This document shows positions 1 through 8,587 of a DNA stretch of 64,000 nucleotides, piece by piece (the stretch's first letter is position 1; each line of letters starts with the position of its first letter). The DNA is taken from positions 393,836-457,835 of the forward strand of contig CAWIVJ010000007.1 of assembly GCA_963839525.1 (NCBI GenBank). The letters are read 5' to 3'. A program made the position numbers and the translations under genes. The notes beneath the pieces are model-generated. The model did no database searches. It was not told the origin of the DNA and saw only the letters and a list, made by a program, of their open reading frames with translations. The stretch is from CAWIVJ01 sp963839525 (GTDB taxonomy: Bacteria > Cyanobacteriota > Vampirovibrionia > Gastranaerophilales > Gastranaerophilaceae).

Positions 1-173
1 CTACTTTACCTTATGCACTTAAATTGGCAGATTTAGGATTTGTGAAAGCAGTCAAATCTTGTGAAGAATTAGCAAGAGGTGTTAATACATATCAAGGACA
101 CTTAGTTTCAAAGCCTGTTGCAGATTCTCTGGAGCTTGAACATACTGAATTATCTATGATAATAGGTTTTTAA
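1..173 (+). CDS. ald: Alanine dehydrogenase, C-terminal end (partial)
   Basis: The window opens inside a plus-strand reading frame (codons from base 3) that ends at TAA 171-173. The 56 visible residues include LPYALKLADLGF and GVNTYQGHLVSKPVADSL. This is the usual tail of alanine dehydrogenase (NAD-dependent L-alanine to pyruvate plus ammonia), where an ALPYALKLA segment is followed by GVNxYxGxxxxxxVA. The N-terminal and NAD-binding parts lie outside the window. The stop codon overlaps the dnaA stop by four bases in a tail-to-tail arrangement, leaving no room for a separate terminator. The family call rests on the tail alone. Confidence 0.75.
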   Translation, partial: TLPYALKLADLGFVKAVKSCEELARGVNTYQGHLVSKPVADSLELEHTELSMIIGF

Positions 174-1549
174 TATTTAATTTCCTTTGTCAGATTGCAA
201 ATCAGCTCATTTAGCTGATTATTTGTTTTAATTTCCGATTTAATTTTTTCATAAGAAAATAAAATGGTCGGGTGCTTTTTATTAAAAAATTCCGCTATAT
301 TTACAAAGCTCATTTGAGTTAATTCTCTGGTTAAATAAATTGCAACTTGTCTTGCATTTGAAATTTTTTGCTTTCTTGCAGAGCTTTTTAAATCTGAAAC
401 AGAAGCATCACAATGCTCACAAACTTTTTTTGCAATTGTTTCAATATCAACTTTCTTAATTTTACAGTTACAATTCAAGACCTTCTTCACCGTATCAACA
501 TCAAGTTCAACATTTTGAATACTGGCATAAGCGCTAATTTTATTAAATACACCCTCAAGTTCGCGAACATTTTTATTGTAATTTTGAGCGACAAATTCTA
601 AAACATCGGAAGAAATTTTCATTTCTATTCCCTCAGCAAGGTTTGCCAGAATTGCAACACGAGTTTCAAAATCAGGAGGCGTAATATCAACCATTAAACC
701 CCATTCAAAACGTGTTCTAAGTCTTTCAGGAAGCGTTGGTATATCTTTAGGCGGTCTGTCAGAAGTAATTACTATTTGTTTTGAATTATTATGCAAACTG
801 TCAAAAGTATGAAAAACTTCTTCCATAGTTCTTTCTTTTGACTCTACAAATTGAATATCATCAAGCAGTAAAACATCAATATTTCGATACTTTTGGCGAA
901 ATTTAGACATTCTTTCATTAATATCTCCGCCACGTCTTATGTTATTAATGAGTTCATTAGTAAAATCTTCTGTCTTTATGTACTTTACTTTGAGCTTTGG
1001 ACTGTTAAATATAATATAATGCCCGATAGCTTGCATTAAATGAGTTTTTCCCAATCCTGAAGCTCCGTATATAAATAAAGGATTATATTTTTTTGCCGGA
1101 TTTTTTGCAACAGCTATAGCTGCTGCCTGTGCAAAATTATTATTTGAACCAATAACAAAATTATCAAATTTATATTTTAAATTTAAATTTGAAAATGATT
1201 GCATTTGAGCAAGATTATCAATAGTATTCTCCTTTGAGGATTTCTCTACAGCTTTTTTAGCTTTTTCAAGTTGTTTTTTAATCTTTGCAGATAATTCTTC
1301 ATCAAAAATTATTTTAAAATCAACTTCCCTTCCCAAAATTTTTTTAAATGTATCAATAATTTGTTGATAATGATTTTTTCTAATAATAGAAATTGCAAAG
1401 GCATGCCCTGTAAGAACAGAAAATTCACCATTTTCAAAACCAATCGGCTCAAGAGGTAAAATCCAGGGATCAAATGAAGACGGCGGAATAGTCAAAGCTA
1501 ACTCCTTTTTCACATCTTCCCAAATTTTCTTAACTTCAGATATCTCCAT
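170..1549 (-). CDS. dnaA: Chromosomal replication initiator DnaA
   Basis: At 459 residues this has the usual DnaA length and domain order: an N-terminal DnaB/DnaA-binding domain (about 1-80), a linker, a AAA+ ATPase with Walker A GASGLGKTHL and Walker B DVLLLDDIQF, and a C-terminal helix-turn-helix domain with ARQVAIYLTRELTQMS. It binds DnaA boxes and opens oriC. The DNA-recognition loop reads KKHPTILFS where most bacteria have a form close to RDHTTVMHA. The domain is recognisable but its contact residues differ, so its DnaA box may differ from TTATCCACA. It lies 61 bases downstream of der on the same strand. dnaN is not adjacent, and no DnaA-box cluster was noticed nearby. Confidence 0.97.
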   Translation of the reverse strand: MEISEVKKIWEDVKKELALTIPPSSFDPWILPLEPIGFENGEFSVLTGHAFAISIIRKNHYQQIIDTFKKILGREVDFKIIFDEELSAKIKKQLEKAKKAVEKSSKENTIDNLAQMQSFSNLNLKYKFDNFVIGSNNNFAQAAAIAVAKNPAKKYNPLFIYGASGLGKTHLMQAIGHYIIFNSPKLKVKYIKTEDFTNELINNIRRGGDINERMSKFRQKYRNIDVLLLDDIQFVESKERTMEEVFHTFDSLHNNSKQIVITSDRPPKDIPTLPERLRTRFEWGLMVDITPPDFETRVAILANLAEGIEMKISSDVLEFVAQNYNKNVRELEGVFNKISAYASIQNVELDVDTVKKVLNCNCKIKKVDIETIAKKVCEHCDASVSDLKSSARKQKISNARQVAIYLTRELTQMSFVNIAEFFNKKHPTILFSYEKIKSEIKTNNQLNELICNLTKEIKY

Positions 1550-1610
1550 AGGAAAATTTTATAACAAAATTGTCATAAATGCCAGTTAAGAAAAAAAAAT
1601 ACTCTTTTAC

Positions 1611-2942
1611 TTATTTATTTTTACCGCTTCGTTCTCTAATTAAAATCCTTACAGGAGTTCCAAAAAATCCAAAAGCTTCTCTGAGTTTTTTTTCTAAATA
1701 TCTTTTATAAAAATCTTTCATCAAGTCACCGTTATTTGTAAACATTACAAAAGTAGGCGGCTTAGTATTTATTTGAGTTGTATAAAGAATTTTTAATTTT
1801 TTTCCTTTAACTGAAGAAGGCGGGTTCATTGCATAAGCCTCATTTATAATTTTATTTAGAATTCCTGTCGCAACTCTTTTAGCAGCCTGCTCATAAACTT
1901 CAACTGATTTTTCAAAAATTTGATTAATTCTTTGCTTAGTAACCGCGCTTATATAAATTTTTGGAGCAAAATCTAAAAAAGGAACCTCACTCGCCAGTTT
2001 TTTATTAAATTGATTCATAGTGTTGGTTTGTTTTTCTTCGACTAAATCCCATTTATTTATTGCAACAATAATACCTTTTCCCGAATCTATTATTGTCGAT
2101 GCAATTTTTTTATCCTGATCGGCAAGTCCCTCTGTTGCATCAATTAAAATTACAGCAACATCACAATCTCTGATAGAACGAATAGCTCTGTCAACAGCAA
2201 ACTTTTCGACACCCCATCCGACTTTAGATTTTTTTCTTATTCCTGCAGTATCAATTAATATAAAATCTTTGTCTTTATGTCTGATTTTTGAATCAATACT
2301 GTCTCTTGTTGTTCCTGAAACATCCGAAACAATAACTCTTTCTTCTTTTAAAAGAGCATTTACAATAGATGATTTTCCTGCATTAGGGCGACCGACAATT
2401 GCTACTCTAATCGTATCCTCATTTACCCCCTCATCTTCCGCTTCAAAATCTTCAGTAATTATTTCCAATAAATCTCCTACTCCGCCGCTTCCATGGAGCG
2501 CTGAAATTGCCATCGGTTCTCCTATTGCAAGTGAATAAAAATCCGCAAGCATTGGAGCAGCGGCTTGAGAATCAATTTTATTTGCTACTAAAAAAACAGG
2601 TTTATCCGTTCTTCTTAAAATATTTGCAATATCTTCATCCGCAGGCTGAACCCCGTCTTGCCCGTCAACCAGAAAAATTATTTTATCAGCTTCATCACAG
2701 GCAATTTTCGCCTGATCAAAGATTGAAAGCATAATTTCATCTTCATCTCCCGGAATAATTCCGCCTGTATCAATCACCGTAAAATATTTATGCTGCCATT
2801 CTATATCAAAATAAATTCTGTCACGCGTAACACCGGGAGCATCATCAACAATTGATTGCCTTGCGCCCACAAGACGATTAACAAATGTAGATTTTCCCAC
2901 ATTCGGACGACCAACTATTGCTACTATCGGCTTTTTTATCAT
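1611..2942 (-). CDS. der: Ribosome-associated GTPase Der (EngA)
   Basis: This 443-residue protein has two tandem GTPase domains. The first P-loop is GRPNVGKST near residue 11 and the second GRPNAGKSS near residue 185; the specificity motifs are NKID and NKWD. A C-terminal KH-like domain ends in a basic tail. Der acts in maturation of the 50S ribosomal subunit. Length and double-GTPase layout are diagnostic. It starts at ATG 2942 with a weak AAGG upstream, is divergent from hisG across about 110 bases, and is probably cotranscribed with dnaA. Confidence 0.97.
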   Translation of the reverse strand: MIKKPIVAIVGRPNVGKSTFVNRLVGARQSIVDDAPGVTRDRIYFDIEWQHKYFTVIDTGGIIPGDEDEIMLSIFDQAKIACDEADKIIFLVDGQDGVQPADEDIANILRRTDKPVFLVANKIDSQAAAPMLADFYSLAIGEPMAISALHGSGGVGDLLEIITEDFEAEDEGVNEDTIRVAIVGRPNAGKSSIVNALLKEERVIVSDVSGTTRDSIDSKIRHKDKDFILIDTAGIRKKSKVGWGVEKFAVDRAIRSIRDCDVAVILIDATEGLADQDKKIASTIIDSGKGIIVAINKWDLVEEKQTNTMNQFNKKLASEVPFLDFAPKIYISAVTKQRINQIFEKSVEVYEQAAKRVATGILNKIINEAYAMNPPSSVKGKKLKILYTTQINTKPPTFVMFTNNGDLMKDFYKRYLEKKLREAFGFFGTPVRILIRERSGKNK

Positions 2943-3054
2943 TTTTAACCTTACTTTACAAATCTTACCGGCTATAATATCTTTTAGTATTTTACCTAAT
3001 TATTTTTTTATTGTATCATGAAAGTAAAATGTTAAATTTGAAAGGTAAAGAGTA

Positions 3055-3921
3055 ATGGAGCAACTTAGAATAGCCATTCCGAATAAGGGCAGGTTATCTG
3101 AAAAAATATATGACTTACTTAGCGATGCTGGACTGAACTTTCCCTCAAAAAGTGAAAGGGCTCTTCAAGTAACAACTAAAAACGGGAAATATTCATTGAT
3201 TTTTGTAAGAACTCAAGATATTCCTAAATTTGTCGAGGATGAAGTTACAGACATTGGCTTCACAGGTTTTGATATTGTAACAGAAACTCAGGCAAATGTT
3301 AATAAAATCATGGATTTAGATTTTGGGCAATGCGATATGGTTGTTGCAGTTAAAGAAGAAGACGGCTTTAACTCCGCTTCAGAATTACCGGAAGAAATAA
3401 AGGTCGCAACATCTTTCCCTAATATTTCTAAAAATTATTTTGAAAAATTAGGGAAAAAAGCAAAGATTATTGAAGTTTCAGGTGCAACTGAAATTACACC
3501 TCGTTTAGGTCTCTCAAATGTTGTAGTTGATATAACTTCATCCGGCTCAACTTTAAAATCCAATAAACTTAAAATTATTGATAAAATCTTAAGCTCTACA
3601 GCCGTTATAATCGCAAGAAAAGATTTATCCGAATCACAAAAAGAAAGCACCGAAGCTCTTTTAAGAGCACTGAAAGCTGTTATTGATGCAAGAGAGAAAA
3701 AATATTTAATGGCACATGTGCCAAAATCGGCACTTGAAGAAATTAAATCATTCTTACCCGGTCTTTCTTCTCCTACGGTAATGCCGCTAATGGAAGATGA
3801 TAATAATGTTGTTATACATGTTGTTGTAGATGCAGATAAAGTTTATGACAGTATTCAACACCTAAAAGCACTTGGCGGACAAGGCATTTTAATAATGACC
3901 GTTGACCAAATGGTTAGATAA
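3055..3921 (+). CDS. hisG: ATP phosphoribosyltransferase HisG, long form
   Basis: HisG condenses ATP with PRPP in the first step of histidine synthesis. The protein starts MEQLRIAIPNKGRLSE, typical for HisG. It carries the PRPP-binding segment VVDITSSGSTLKSN near residue 160. At 288 residues it is the long, self-sufficient form: the last 75 or so residues match the regulatory ACT-like domain, ending GILIMTVDQMV, so no HisZ partner is needed. Histidine feedback inhibition is expected for this form. No other his genes are adjacent. mazG follows after 62 bases and is probably in the same transcript. Confidence 0.96.
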   Translation: MEQLRIAIPNKGRLSEKIYDLLSDAGLNFPSKSERALQVTTKNGKYSLIFVRTQDIPKFVEDEVTDIGFTGFDIVTETQANVNKIMDLDFGQCDMVVAVKEEDGFNSASELPEEIKVATSFPNISKNYFEKLGKKAKIIEVSGATEITPRLGLSNVVVDITSSGSTLKSNKLKIIDKILSSTAVIIARKDLSESQKESTEALLRALKAVIDAREKKYLMAHVPKSALEEIKSFLPGLSSPTVMPLMEDDNNVVIHVVVDADKVYDSIQHLKALGGQGILIMTVDQMVR

Positions 3922-3983
3922 TAAGTTTTTGCGAGGAACAAAATGACAAAGCAATTTTATCTACCGTATAACAAGGGGGTAAA

Positions 3984-4754
3984 ATGTACCAAAATTTAGA
4001 AAAATTAATTGAAACAGTAAATATTCTACGTTCAGAGAACGGCTGTCAATGGGATAGAGAACAAACCCACTATTCTTTGCGTCAAAATATGCTTGAAGAA
4101 GCATATGAAACAGTAGATGCAATTGATAATAAGGATATGAAACATTTGAAAGAAGAACTGGGCGATGTTTTGCTTCAGGTTATTTTACATTCGCAAATAG
4201 CAAAAGAAGAAGGTGTTTTCACAATTGAAGATGTAGCTAAAGAATTAAATGAAAAATTAATTCGCAGACACCCTCATGTTTTCAGTAACGTTGAGGTTAA
4301 TTCAACAAAAGAAATTATTGATAATTGGGAAAATATTAAAAAGAAAGAAAAATCCCACCGGACTTCTATTATGGATGGTATTTCAAAGGCACAATCGGCA
4401 CTTATGTCTGCTCAAAAAATCAGTAAAAAAGCCGTAAAAACCGGCTTTGAATGGCCAAATGAAAAAACTTTATACGATTGTGTATTTTCAGAAATACAAG
4501 AATTTCAGGAAGCTTGCCAAAAAGGCAATTTAGAACACATGGAAGAAGAAATGGGAGATATTTTATTCGCAGTAGTTAATCTTGCTCGCTGGAATAAAAT
4601 TGATGCCGAGCAAGCTCTTCTAAAAGCTAATAAAAAATTTGTAAAACGGTTTAAAATAATGGAAAAAATTGCAACAAAACCTTTGGAAGAATACTCTTTT
4701 GAAGAATTTGACAAACTTTGGAAACAGGCTAAAGAGGCTATTTTAGTAAAATAA
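3984..4754 (+). CDS. mazG: Nucleoside triphosphate pyrophosphohydrolase MazG
   Basis: MazG hydrolyses NTPs/dNTPs to monophosphate and pyrophosphate, a house-cleaning and stress role. This 256-residue protein has the two tandem MazG domains of the full-length family. The first has ENGCQWDREQTHYSL, EEAYE and EELGDVLLQV; the second has EIQEFQEA and EEMGDILFAVVN. The acidic EExxE/ExxD residues bind Mg. Start ATG 3984 has a good AAGGGGG upstream. An 18-codon open frame with its own ribosome site (3943-3999) overlaps this start, which could allow translational coupling. A strong terminator follows directly. Confidence 0.95.
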   Translation: MYQNLEKLIETVNILRSENGCQWDREQTHYSLRQNMLEEAYETVDAIDNKDMKHLKEELGDVLLQVILHSQIAKEEGVFTIEDVAKELNEKLIRRHPHVFSNVEVNSTKEIIDNWENIKKKEKSHRTSIMDGISKAQSALMSAQKISKKAVKTGFEWPNEKTLYDCVFSEIQEFQEACQKGNLEHMEEEMGDILFAVVNLARWNKIDAEQALLKANKKFVKRFKIMEKIATKPLEEYSFEEFDKLWKQAKEAILVK

Positions 4755-4755
4755 A

Positions 4756-4790
4756 AAAGAAGGCGGCTTGCTTTGCAAGCCGCCTTCTTT
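4756..4790. terminator. Bidirectional Rho-independent terminator
   Basis: A 16-bp perfect stem (4756-4771 with 4775-4790) with a GC-rich core GGCGGCTTGC, a 3-base loop and T/A runs on both sides. It sits between the stop of mazG (+) and the stop of the HEAT-repeat gene (-), so it can serve both. Confidence 0.95.
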
Positions 4791-4803
4791 TTTATTTTTT
4801 ATT

Positions 4804-5664
4804 TTACTGAATCGAAGTCATGGGTTTTTTCTGCAAAGAAGCCCCCGGAATTGATTGCCAGTTTGCAGCCATAATTTTCTTAAATGACTTTAATGCTGTA
4901 TCTTCCAATTCACCAAGTTCTTCGGCTTCCATAATTAATTCTCTTAAAGGAAGCAACGCTCTTTGATCACGCAGAACACCTAAAGCTGCTGCTGCCCCTG
5001 CTCTTACAAGTTCATTTTCAGAACGGTTTTTCATAACGTCTATCAAAGCAGGAACTGCTTTTACGTCATTTAATTTCCCTAAAGATGTAACTGCGTAAAT
5101 TCTAACATTTACCCATTCATCATAAAGCATATCTATAACTTTTTCAACAGCTTTTTTGTTTCCAATTTCACCTAAAGCTCTTGTAGCATCGCAACGAACA
5201 TTAACTTTTTCGTGGTCTAAAGATTCCATCAAAGCATCTGTTGCCACATCTCCAATTTCGATTAAAGCATCTGTTGCCGTAATACAAACCTGAGGATTTT
5301 CATCATTGAGAGATTCAACAAGAGGCTCAACAACAATTTCTCCGCCTAATCTGCCTAAAGCACGAGCAGCACGAACTCTTACATCTACATTTCGGTCATT
5401 TCTTAACGATTCAATTAAGAAAACCGTAGATTTTGAATCCCCAAGCTCACCCAATGCACGGGCTGCATATAAACGAACAGAGCCGTTTTTATCATATCTA
5501 AGAACATCAATTAACGGTTCTACTGCTTTAGAATCTCCCATTTCTCCAAGCATGCGAGCCGCATTGTACCTTATTTTTTCTGAATTATTTGTTTTTAAAT
5601 CCATCAACAATTCATCAAAAGTTTTTTTAACTTGCTTTTTTTTGCTATTCACACTAATTGTCAT
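4804..5664 (-). CDS. HEAT-repeat (PBS-lyase-type) scaffold protein
   Basis: This 286-residue protein is built almost entirely of about seven 31-residue HEAT-like repeats. Each has the pattern VRxxAARALGExGDxxAVExLIxxL, the type also seen in phycobilisome lyase-like proteins. Such repeats make an alpha-solenoid for protein-protein contacts. No enzymatic residues are visible, and a lyase role is not implied because no phycobiliproteins are here. Start: ATG 5664 is preferred over ATG 5670 because GGAGG sits about 9 bases before 5664 but only 3 before 5670. The leader contains two competing hairpins (see regulatory entry). The gene ends at a bidirectional terminator. Confidence 0.85.
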   Translation of the reverse strand: MTISVNSKKKQVKKTFDELLMDLKTNNSEKIRYNAARMLGEMGDSKAVEPLIDVLRYDKNGSVRLYAARALGELGDSKSTVFLIESLRNDRNVDVRVRAARALGRLGGEIVVEPLVESLNDENPQVCITATDALIEIGDVATDALMESLDHEKVNVRCDATRALGEIGNKKAVEKVIDMLYDEWVNVRIYAVTSLGKLNDVKAVPALIDVMKNRSENELVRAGAAAALGVLRDQRALLPLRELIMEAEELGELEDTALKSFKKIMAANWQSIPGASLQKKPMTSIQ

Positions 5665-5673
5665 TCGCATTTT

Positions 5674-5736
5674 CCTCCGACACTAAAATATTACTTCCAC
5701 ACATTATATATTTAAATAAAAACTTTTAGTGTGGAA
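5674..5736 (-). promoter_or_regulatory. 5' leader with two mutually exclusive hairpins next to the ribosome site
   Basis: On the minus-strand RNA, segment 5736-5724 (TTCCACACTAAAA) can pair in two ways. Its first part pairs with GTGTGGAA at 5702-5695 (8 bp). Its second part, ACACTAAAA (5732-5724), pairs with TTTTAGTGT at 5688-5680 (9 bp). The two overlap in ACAC and cannot both form fully. The second stem abuts the CGGAGG ribosome site of the HEAT-repeat gene. The pairings are seen in the sequence; a regulatory role is inferred. Confidence 0.45.
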
Positions 5737-5972
5737 ATATTTACTTTTTACATGACTTTATAAATTTTTTGTAACATTTGTTCCTAAATCTAATTAATCT
5801 ACTTCTAAAAATTAAGGGTAAAATTAACACTTTATATAAACATAATAACACATGTTTCTCATTTTTTTCTTACATTAGGTGGATTATTTTAATATTTTTA
5901 ATAATTGTTTTTATAAAAATGCTTGTCTTTTAACTATATCGGGGAATTTTTTTTAATAATTCTTTACATAGA
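5737..5972. other. AT-rich intergenic stretch, no gene seen
   Basis: Lies between the start of the HEAT-repeat gene and the end of the sensor kinase gene, both on the minus strand. It must hold the promoter of the HEAT-repeat gene. A 16-base string TAAAGTCATGTAAAAA (minus strand, 5760-5745) recurs exactly at 14646-14631, at a similar distance upstream of another minus-strand gene. No ORF or RNA gene was recognised. Confidence 0.5.
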
Positions 5973-7631
5973 CTACTTACCGGGGATGGTAATAATAAAT
6001 TCGCTGCCATACCCAAACTTACTGTTTACAGATATTTTGCCTTCATGTTTTTGAATTATTTTCTCAGAAATAGCTAATCCTAAACCCGTTCCTACACCAA
6101 CACCTTTCGTAGTATAACCGGCAGCAAAGATTTTATTAATTTGTTCTTGCTGGATTCCTTTTCCTGTATCTTTTATCGATACAATTAAATTTTTATTTTT
6201 AAACTCTGTTGTAATAATAATTTTACCCGATTTTTCAATACTCTGACAAGCATTTATAAGTATATTCATAAAAACTTGATTAAGCATGTTAGGATAGCAT
6301 TTTATTAAAGGAAGTTCGGAATAATTTTTTATTACTTCTATTTTATTTTTAGTTTCATGTCTAATTAAGTCTAAAGTTAAGTCTAATTCTTTATTTATAT
6401 CTGCATCCTGCAGTTCAGCCTCATCGAGTCTTACAAATTGCTTAAGAGATTTAACCATGTTGCTTATTCTTGTAACAGCTTCTTTATCAAGTTCATTAAT
6501 CTCTTTTAAAGTTTCAGCAATTTCAGCATCATTAATTTTTTTAATGAACTTTGCAATAATAGCATTGTTAGAATTGATTGAAGCTAAAGGAGTATTGATT
6601 TCATGCGCTACTCCTGCGATTAATTGTCCTAAAGATGCTAATTTTTCAGAATTTATAAGCTGAATTTGAGTATCTTTTAATTCTTTAAGCGCATTTTGAA
6701 GCTCTGCAACGGTTTTTAAATCTTTTTCATACAACTTTGCCTGAATAATTGCATTTCCAAGCTGAGCAGAAACACTTTCTAAAATATCTAATTCACTACT
6801 TAATTCTCTTTTTTGGCTTGATAAAATAACTATAATCCCAAGCAATTGATTTAAGTGATATATTGGAATAATTATTCTAAAAACACACTTTTTAAAATTA
6901 TCCGCCTTCAAATGTTCTTTCAAACAACCTGAAACTACTATCTCTTTATTTATTATTAATTTATGAGTAGCATTATCAAATTTTATTACAGAACCTATTT
7001 CTGACTTAAAATCCTTATTAATTTGTTCTATTTTAAAAGATTTATTAAAAATTGAAGCGTAATAAATTTTAAAAGCTCCAAACATATTTGCAAGCTCTTT
7101 TATTGTCGAAGTTATGATTTTTGAGGTATCAATAGATTCTCTTATTGCGTTTGAAATTTTATTAATCAAAACCGTTTTAATTGCTTGAGCCTGCGCTTTT
7201 TGTTTAATTTTGATAAAATTTCTATTTTCAATCTGGAGTTTCTTATATTTATCGGAAAGTTCCTGATATTCATTTTCAAGAATTTCTATTTTGTGTTGAG
7301 CACTTACATTGCTAAAAATTATTATAATGTAGCGGCTCCTTCTTATTGCAGTTATATTAAAATACAAAAGTTCTTTTTGGAGATTTTGGTATGTTACTAA
7401 AGCAAAAAAGTTTTGAGGCGACCTGATTGCCTGATAAACAGGTGAATACATTTCCATATTATCACCGTAAAGAGCACAGATATCAAAATTTAATTGATGA
7501 GAAAATTTTTGCAAACTTATAAAGTCTTTAAACGTCCGTTTAAAGGCATTATTTTTATATAAAACCTCCCTTTTGTCATTAATTATAATAACAGCATCAT
7601 TAAATTTATTAAAAAACTCATACTTCTCCAT
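5973..7631 (-). CDS. Soluble PAS-GAF sensor histidine kinase (orphan)
   Basis: About 552 residues. Order: PAS-like domain (about 3-110, NDAVIIINDKREVLY), coiled coil (115-155), GAF-like domain (about 160-300), second coiled coil, HisKA with H-box LAGVAHEINTPLASI (His near 343; visible as AGVAHEINTP), then HATPase with N-box NILINACQSI, G1 DTGKGI and G2 GTGLGLAISEKI. There are no transmembrane segments, so it should sense a cytoplasmic signal. No response regulator is adjacent; the NarL-type regulator at 33.4-34.1 kb is the only one in the window. Start: ATG 7631 is preferred to the in-frame GTG 7646; neither has a good ribosome site, and a TATAAT lies just upstream. Confidence 0.88.
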   Translation of the reverse strand: MEKYEFFNKFNDAVIIINDKREVLYKNNAFKRTFKDFISLQKFSHQLNFDICALYGDNMEMYSPVYQAIRSPQNFFALVTYQNLQKELLYFNITAIRRSRYIIIIFSNVSAQHKIEILENEYQELSDKYKKLQIENRNFIKIKQKAQAQAIKTVLINKISNAIRESIDTSKIITSTIKELANMFGAFKIYYASIFNKSFKIEQINKDFKSEIGSVIKFDNATHKLIINKEIVVSGCLKEHLKADNFKKCVFRIIIPIYHLNQLLGIIVILSSQKRELSSELDILESVSAQLGNAIIQAKLYEKDLKTVAELQNALKELKDTQIQLINSEKLASLGQLIAGVAHEINTPLASINSNNAIIAKFIKKINDAEIAETLKEINELDKEAVTRISNMVKSLKQFVRLDEAELQDADINKELDLTLDLIRHETKNKIEVIKNYSELPLIKCYPNMLNQVFMNILINACQSIEKSGKIIITTEFKNKNLIVSIKDTGKGIQQEQINKIFAAGYTTKGVGVGTGLGLAISEKIIQKHEGKISVNSKFGYGSEFIITIPGK

Positions 7632-7851
7632 AATTATATTATACACAAATTGGAAAGGTTGATATTTTAATTAAAGATATATTTACCTATACCCTTCAAT
7701 AATAAGATCTTTCAATTATTCAACTTTCTTAATATTGTAAATTAATTAAAACAAAAATTTACGTTATGAAACATTTTGTTCCACTCGAAAAGATTTATGC
7801 TAAATTAGTAAAATGTACGATATATTCATTTGTTAATCAAGGAGATATTAA

Positions 7852-8439
7852 ATGCCAGAATACTTGAGCAAAGAGGAAGTTAAGCAGTGGAGAAGTTCAT
7901 TAGAAAAGATTACGTTAGAAGAATTCGCTGCAAGATTAGGGAAAGTTATAGAAGAAGAAAAACAGACTAATGATCTTATAGATATAGTTTTAAAAGGACA
8001 GCCCGTAATGTCTAAAGTCGAAGATTCTAATATAACAAGAGGCGAAAAAATAAGCTCTATAGCTCAAAGAGCATTTGAAAGAGAACGAGAAATCTCTAAT
8101 ACACCTTTTTCAGTAAATATTAAGGCTAAAAATTCTCAAAATACTTCTAAAAAAGCTGGTGTAACTATCGGCAAAGCCGATTCGACCGTAATATCTGAAG
8201 GTAACAGTTTAAGAGAAGATGTAAATTTAACTTTTGCTAAAGCTTTAACAGAAAGAGAACAATTGGTTTTTGATTATTTTTCACAAAATAAAGGGGAAAT
8301 TGTTTATGCTAAAGATTTAGCTAAATTACTTGGATTACCTAGAGATTATGTTTATAAATATATAAAAAATCTCCGTTCAAAAATTGAGGGTAATAAACTC
8401 AAAAATGCAGAAAACGGCGGATATGTTTTAAGTATTTAA
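7852..8439 (+). CDS. Winged-helix DNA-binding protein
   Basis: 195 residues with a good AAGGAG before ATG 7852. The N-terminal 60 residues are charged and helical (YLSKEEVKQWRSSLEKI). A polar, low-complexity linker follows. The last 65 residues, from LTEREQLVFDYFSQNKG to KNAENGGYVLSI, resemble the OmpR-type winged helix (LTxxE ... LRxKI ... GxGYxL). There is no receiver domain, so this is not a classical response regulator. It probably binds DNA through the C-terminal wing, with the N-terminus binding a partner or oligomerising. It is divergent from the sensor kinase across 220 bases, a possible but unproven functional link. A terminator follows. Confidence 0.7.
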   Translation: MPEYLSKEEVKQWRSSLEKITLEEFAARLGKVIEEEKQTNDLIDIVLKGQPVMSKVEDSNITRGEKISSIAQRAFEREREISNTPFSVNIKAKNSQNTSKKAGVTIGKADSTVISEGNSLREDVNLTFAKALTEREQLVFDYFSQNKGEIVYAKDLAKLLGLPRDYVYKYIKNLRSKIEGNKLKNAENGGYVLSI

Positions 8440-8474
8440 AAAATCTTGTTTTTAAAACTTAATAAATTTGTATT

Positions 8475-8520
8475 AAAAAAGCAAAAAGCTGTAAAATATT
8501 ATTGTGGCTTTTGCTTTTTT
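8475..8520 (+). terminator. Rho-independent terminator
   Basis: Stem AAAAAAGCAAAAAGC / GCTTTTGCTTTTTT with one bulged base and a 17-base loop, ending in a T-run, 36 bases after the winged-helix gene. Confidence 0.8.
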
Positions 8521-8587
8521 AAATTACTTAATCACTTAACCTTATTTTTGTGATTACATGGTTAAATGTAGTTTTATAGGATAAATT

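Noticed and set aside
170..1610. oriC next to dnaA
   Set aside because: No cluster of TTATCCACA-like boxes or dnaN was noticed; flanking gaps are short.
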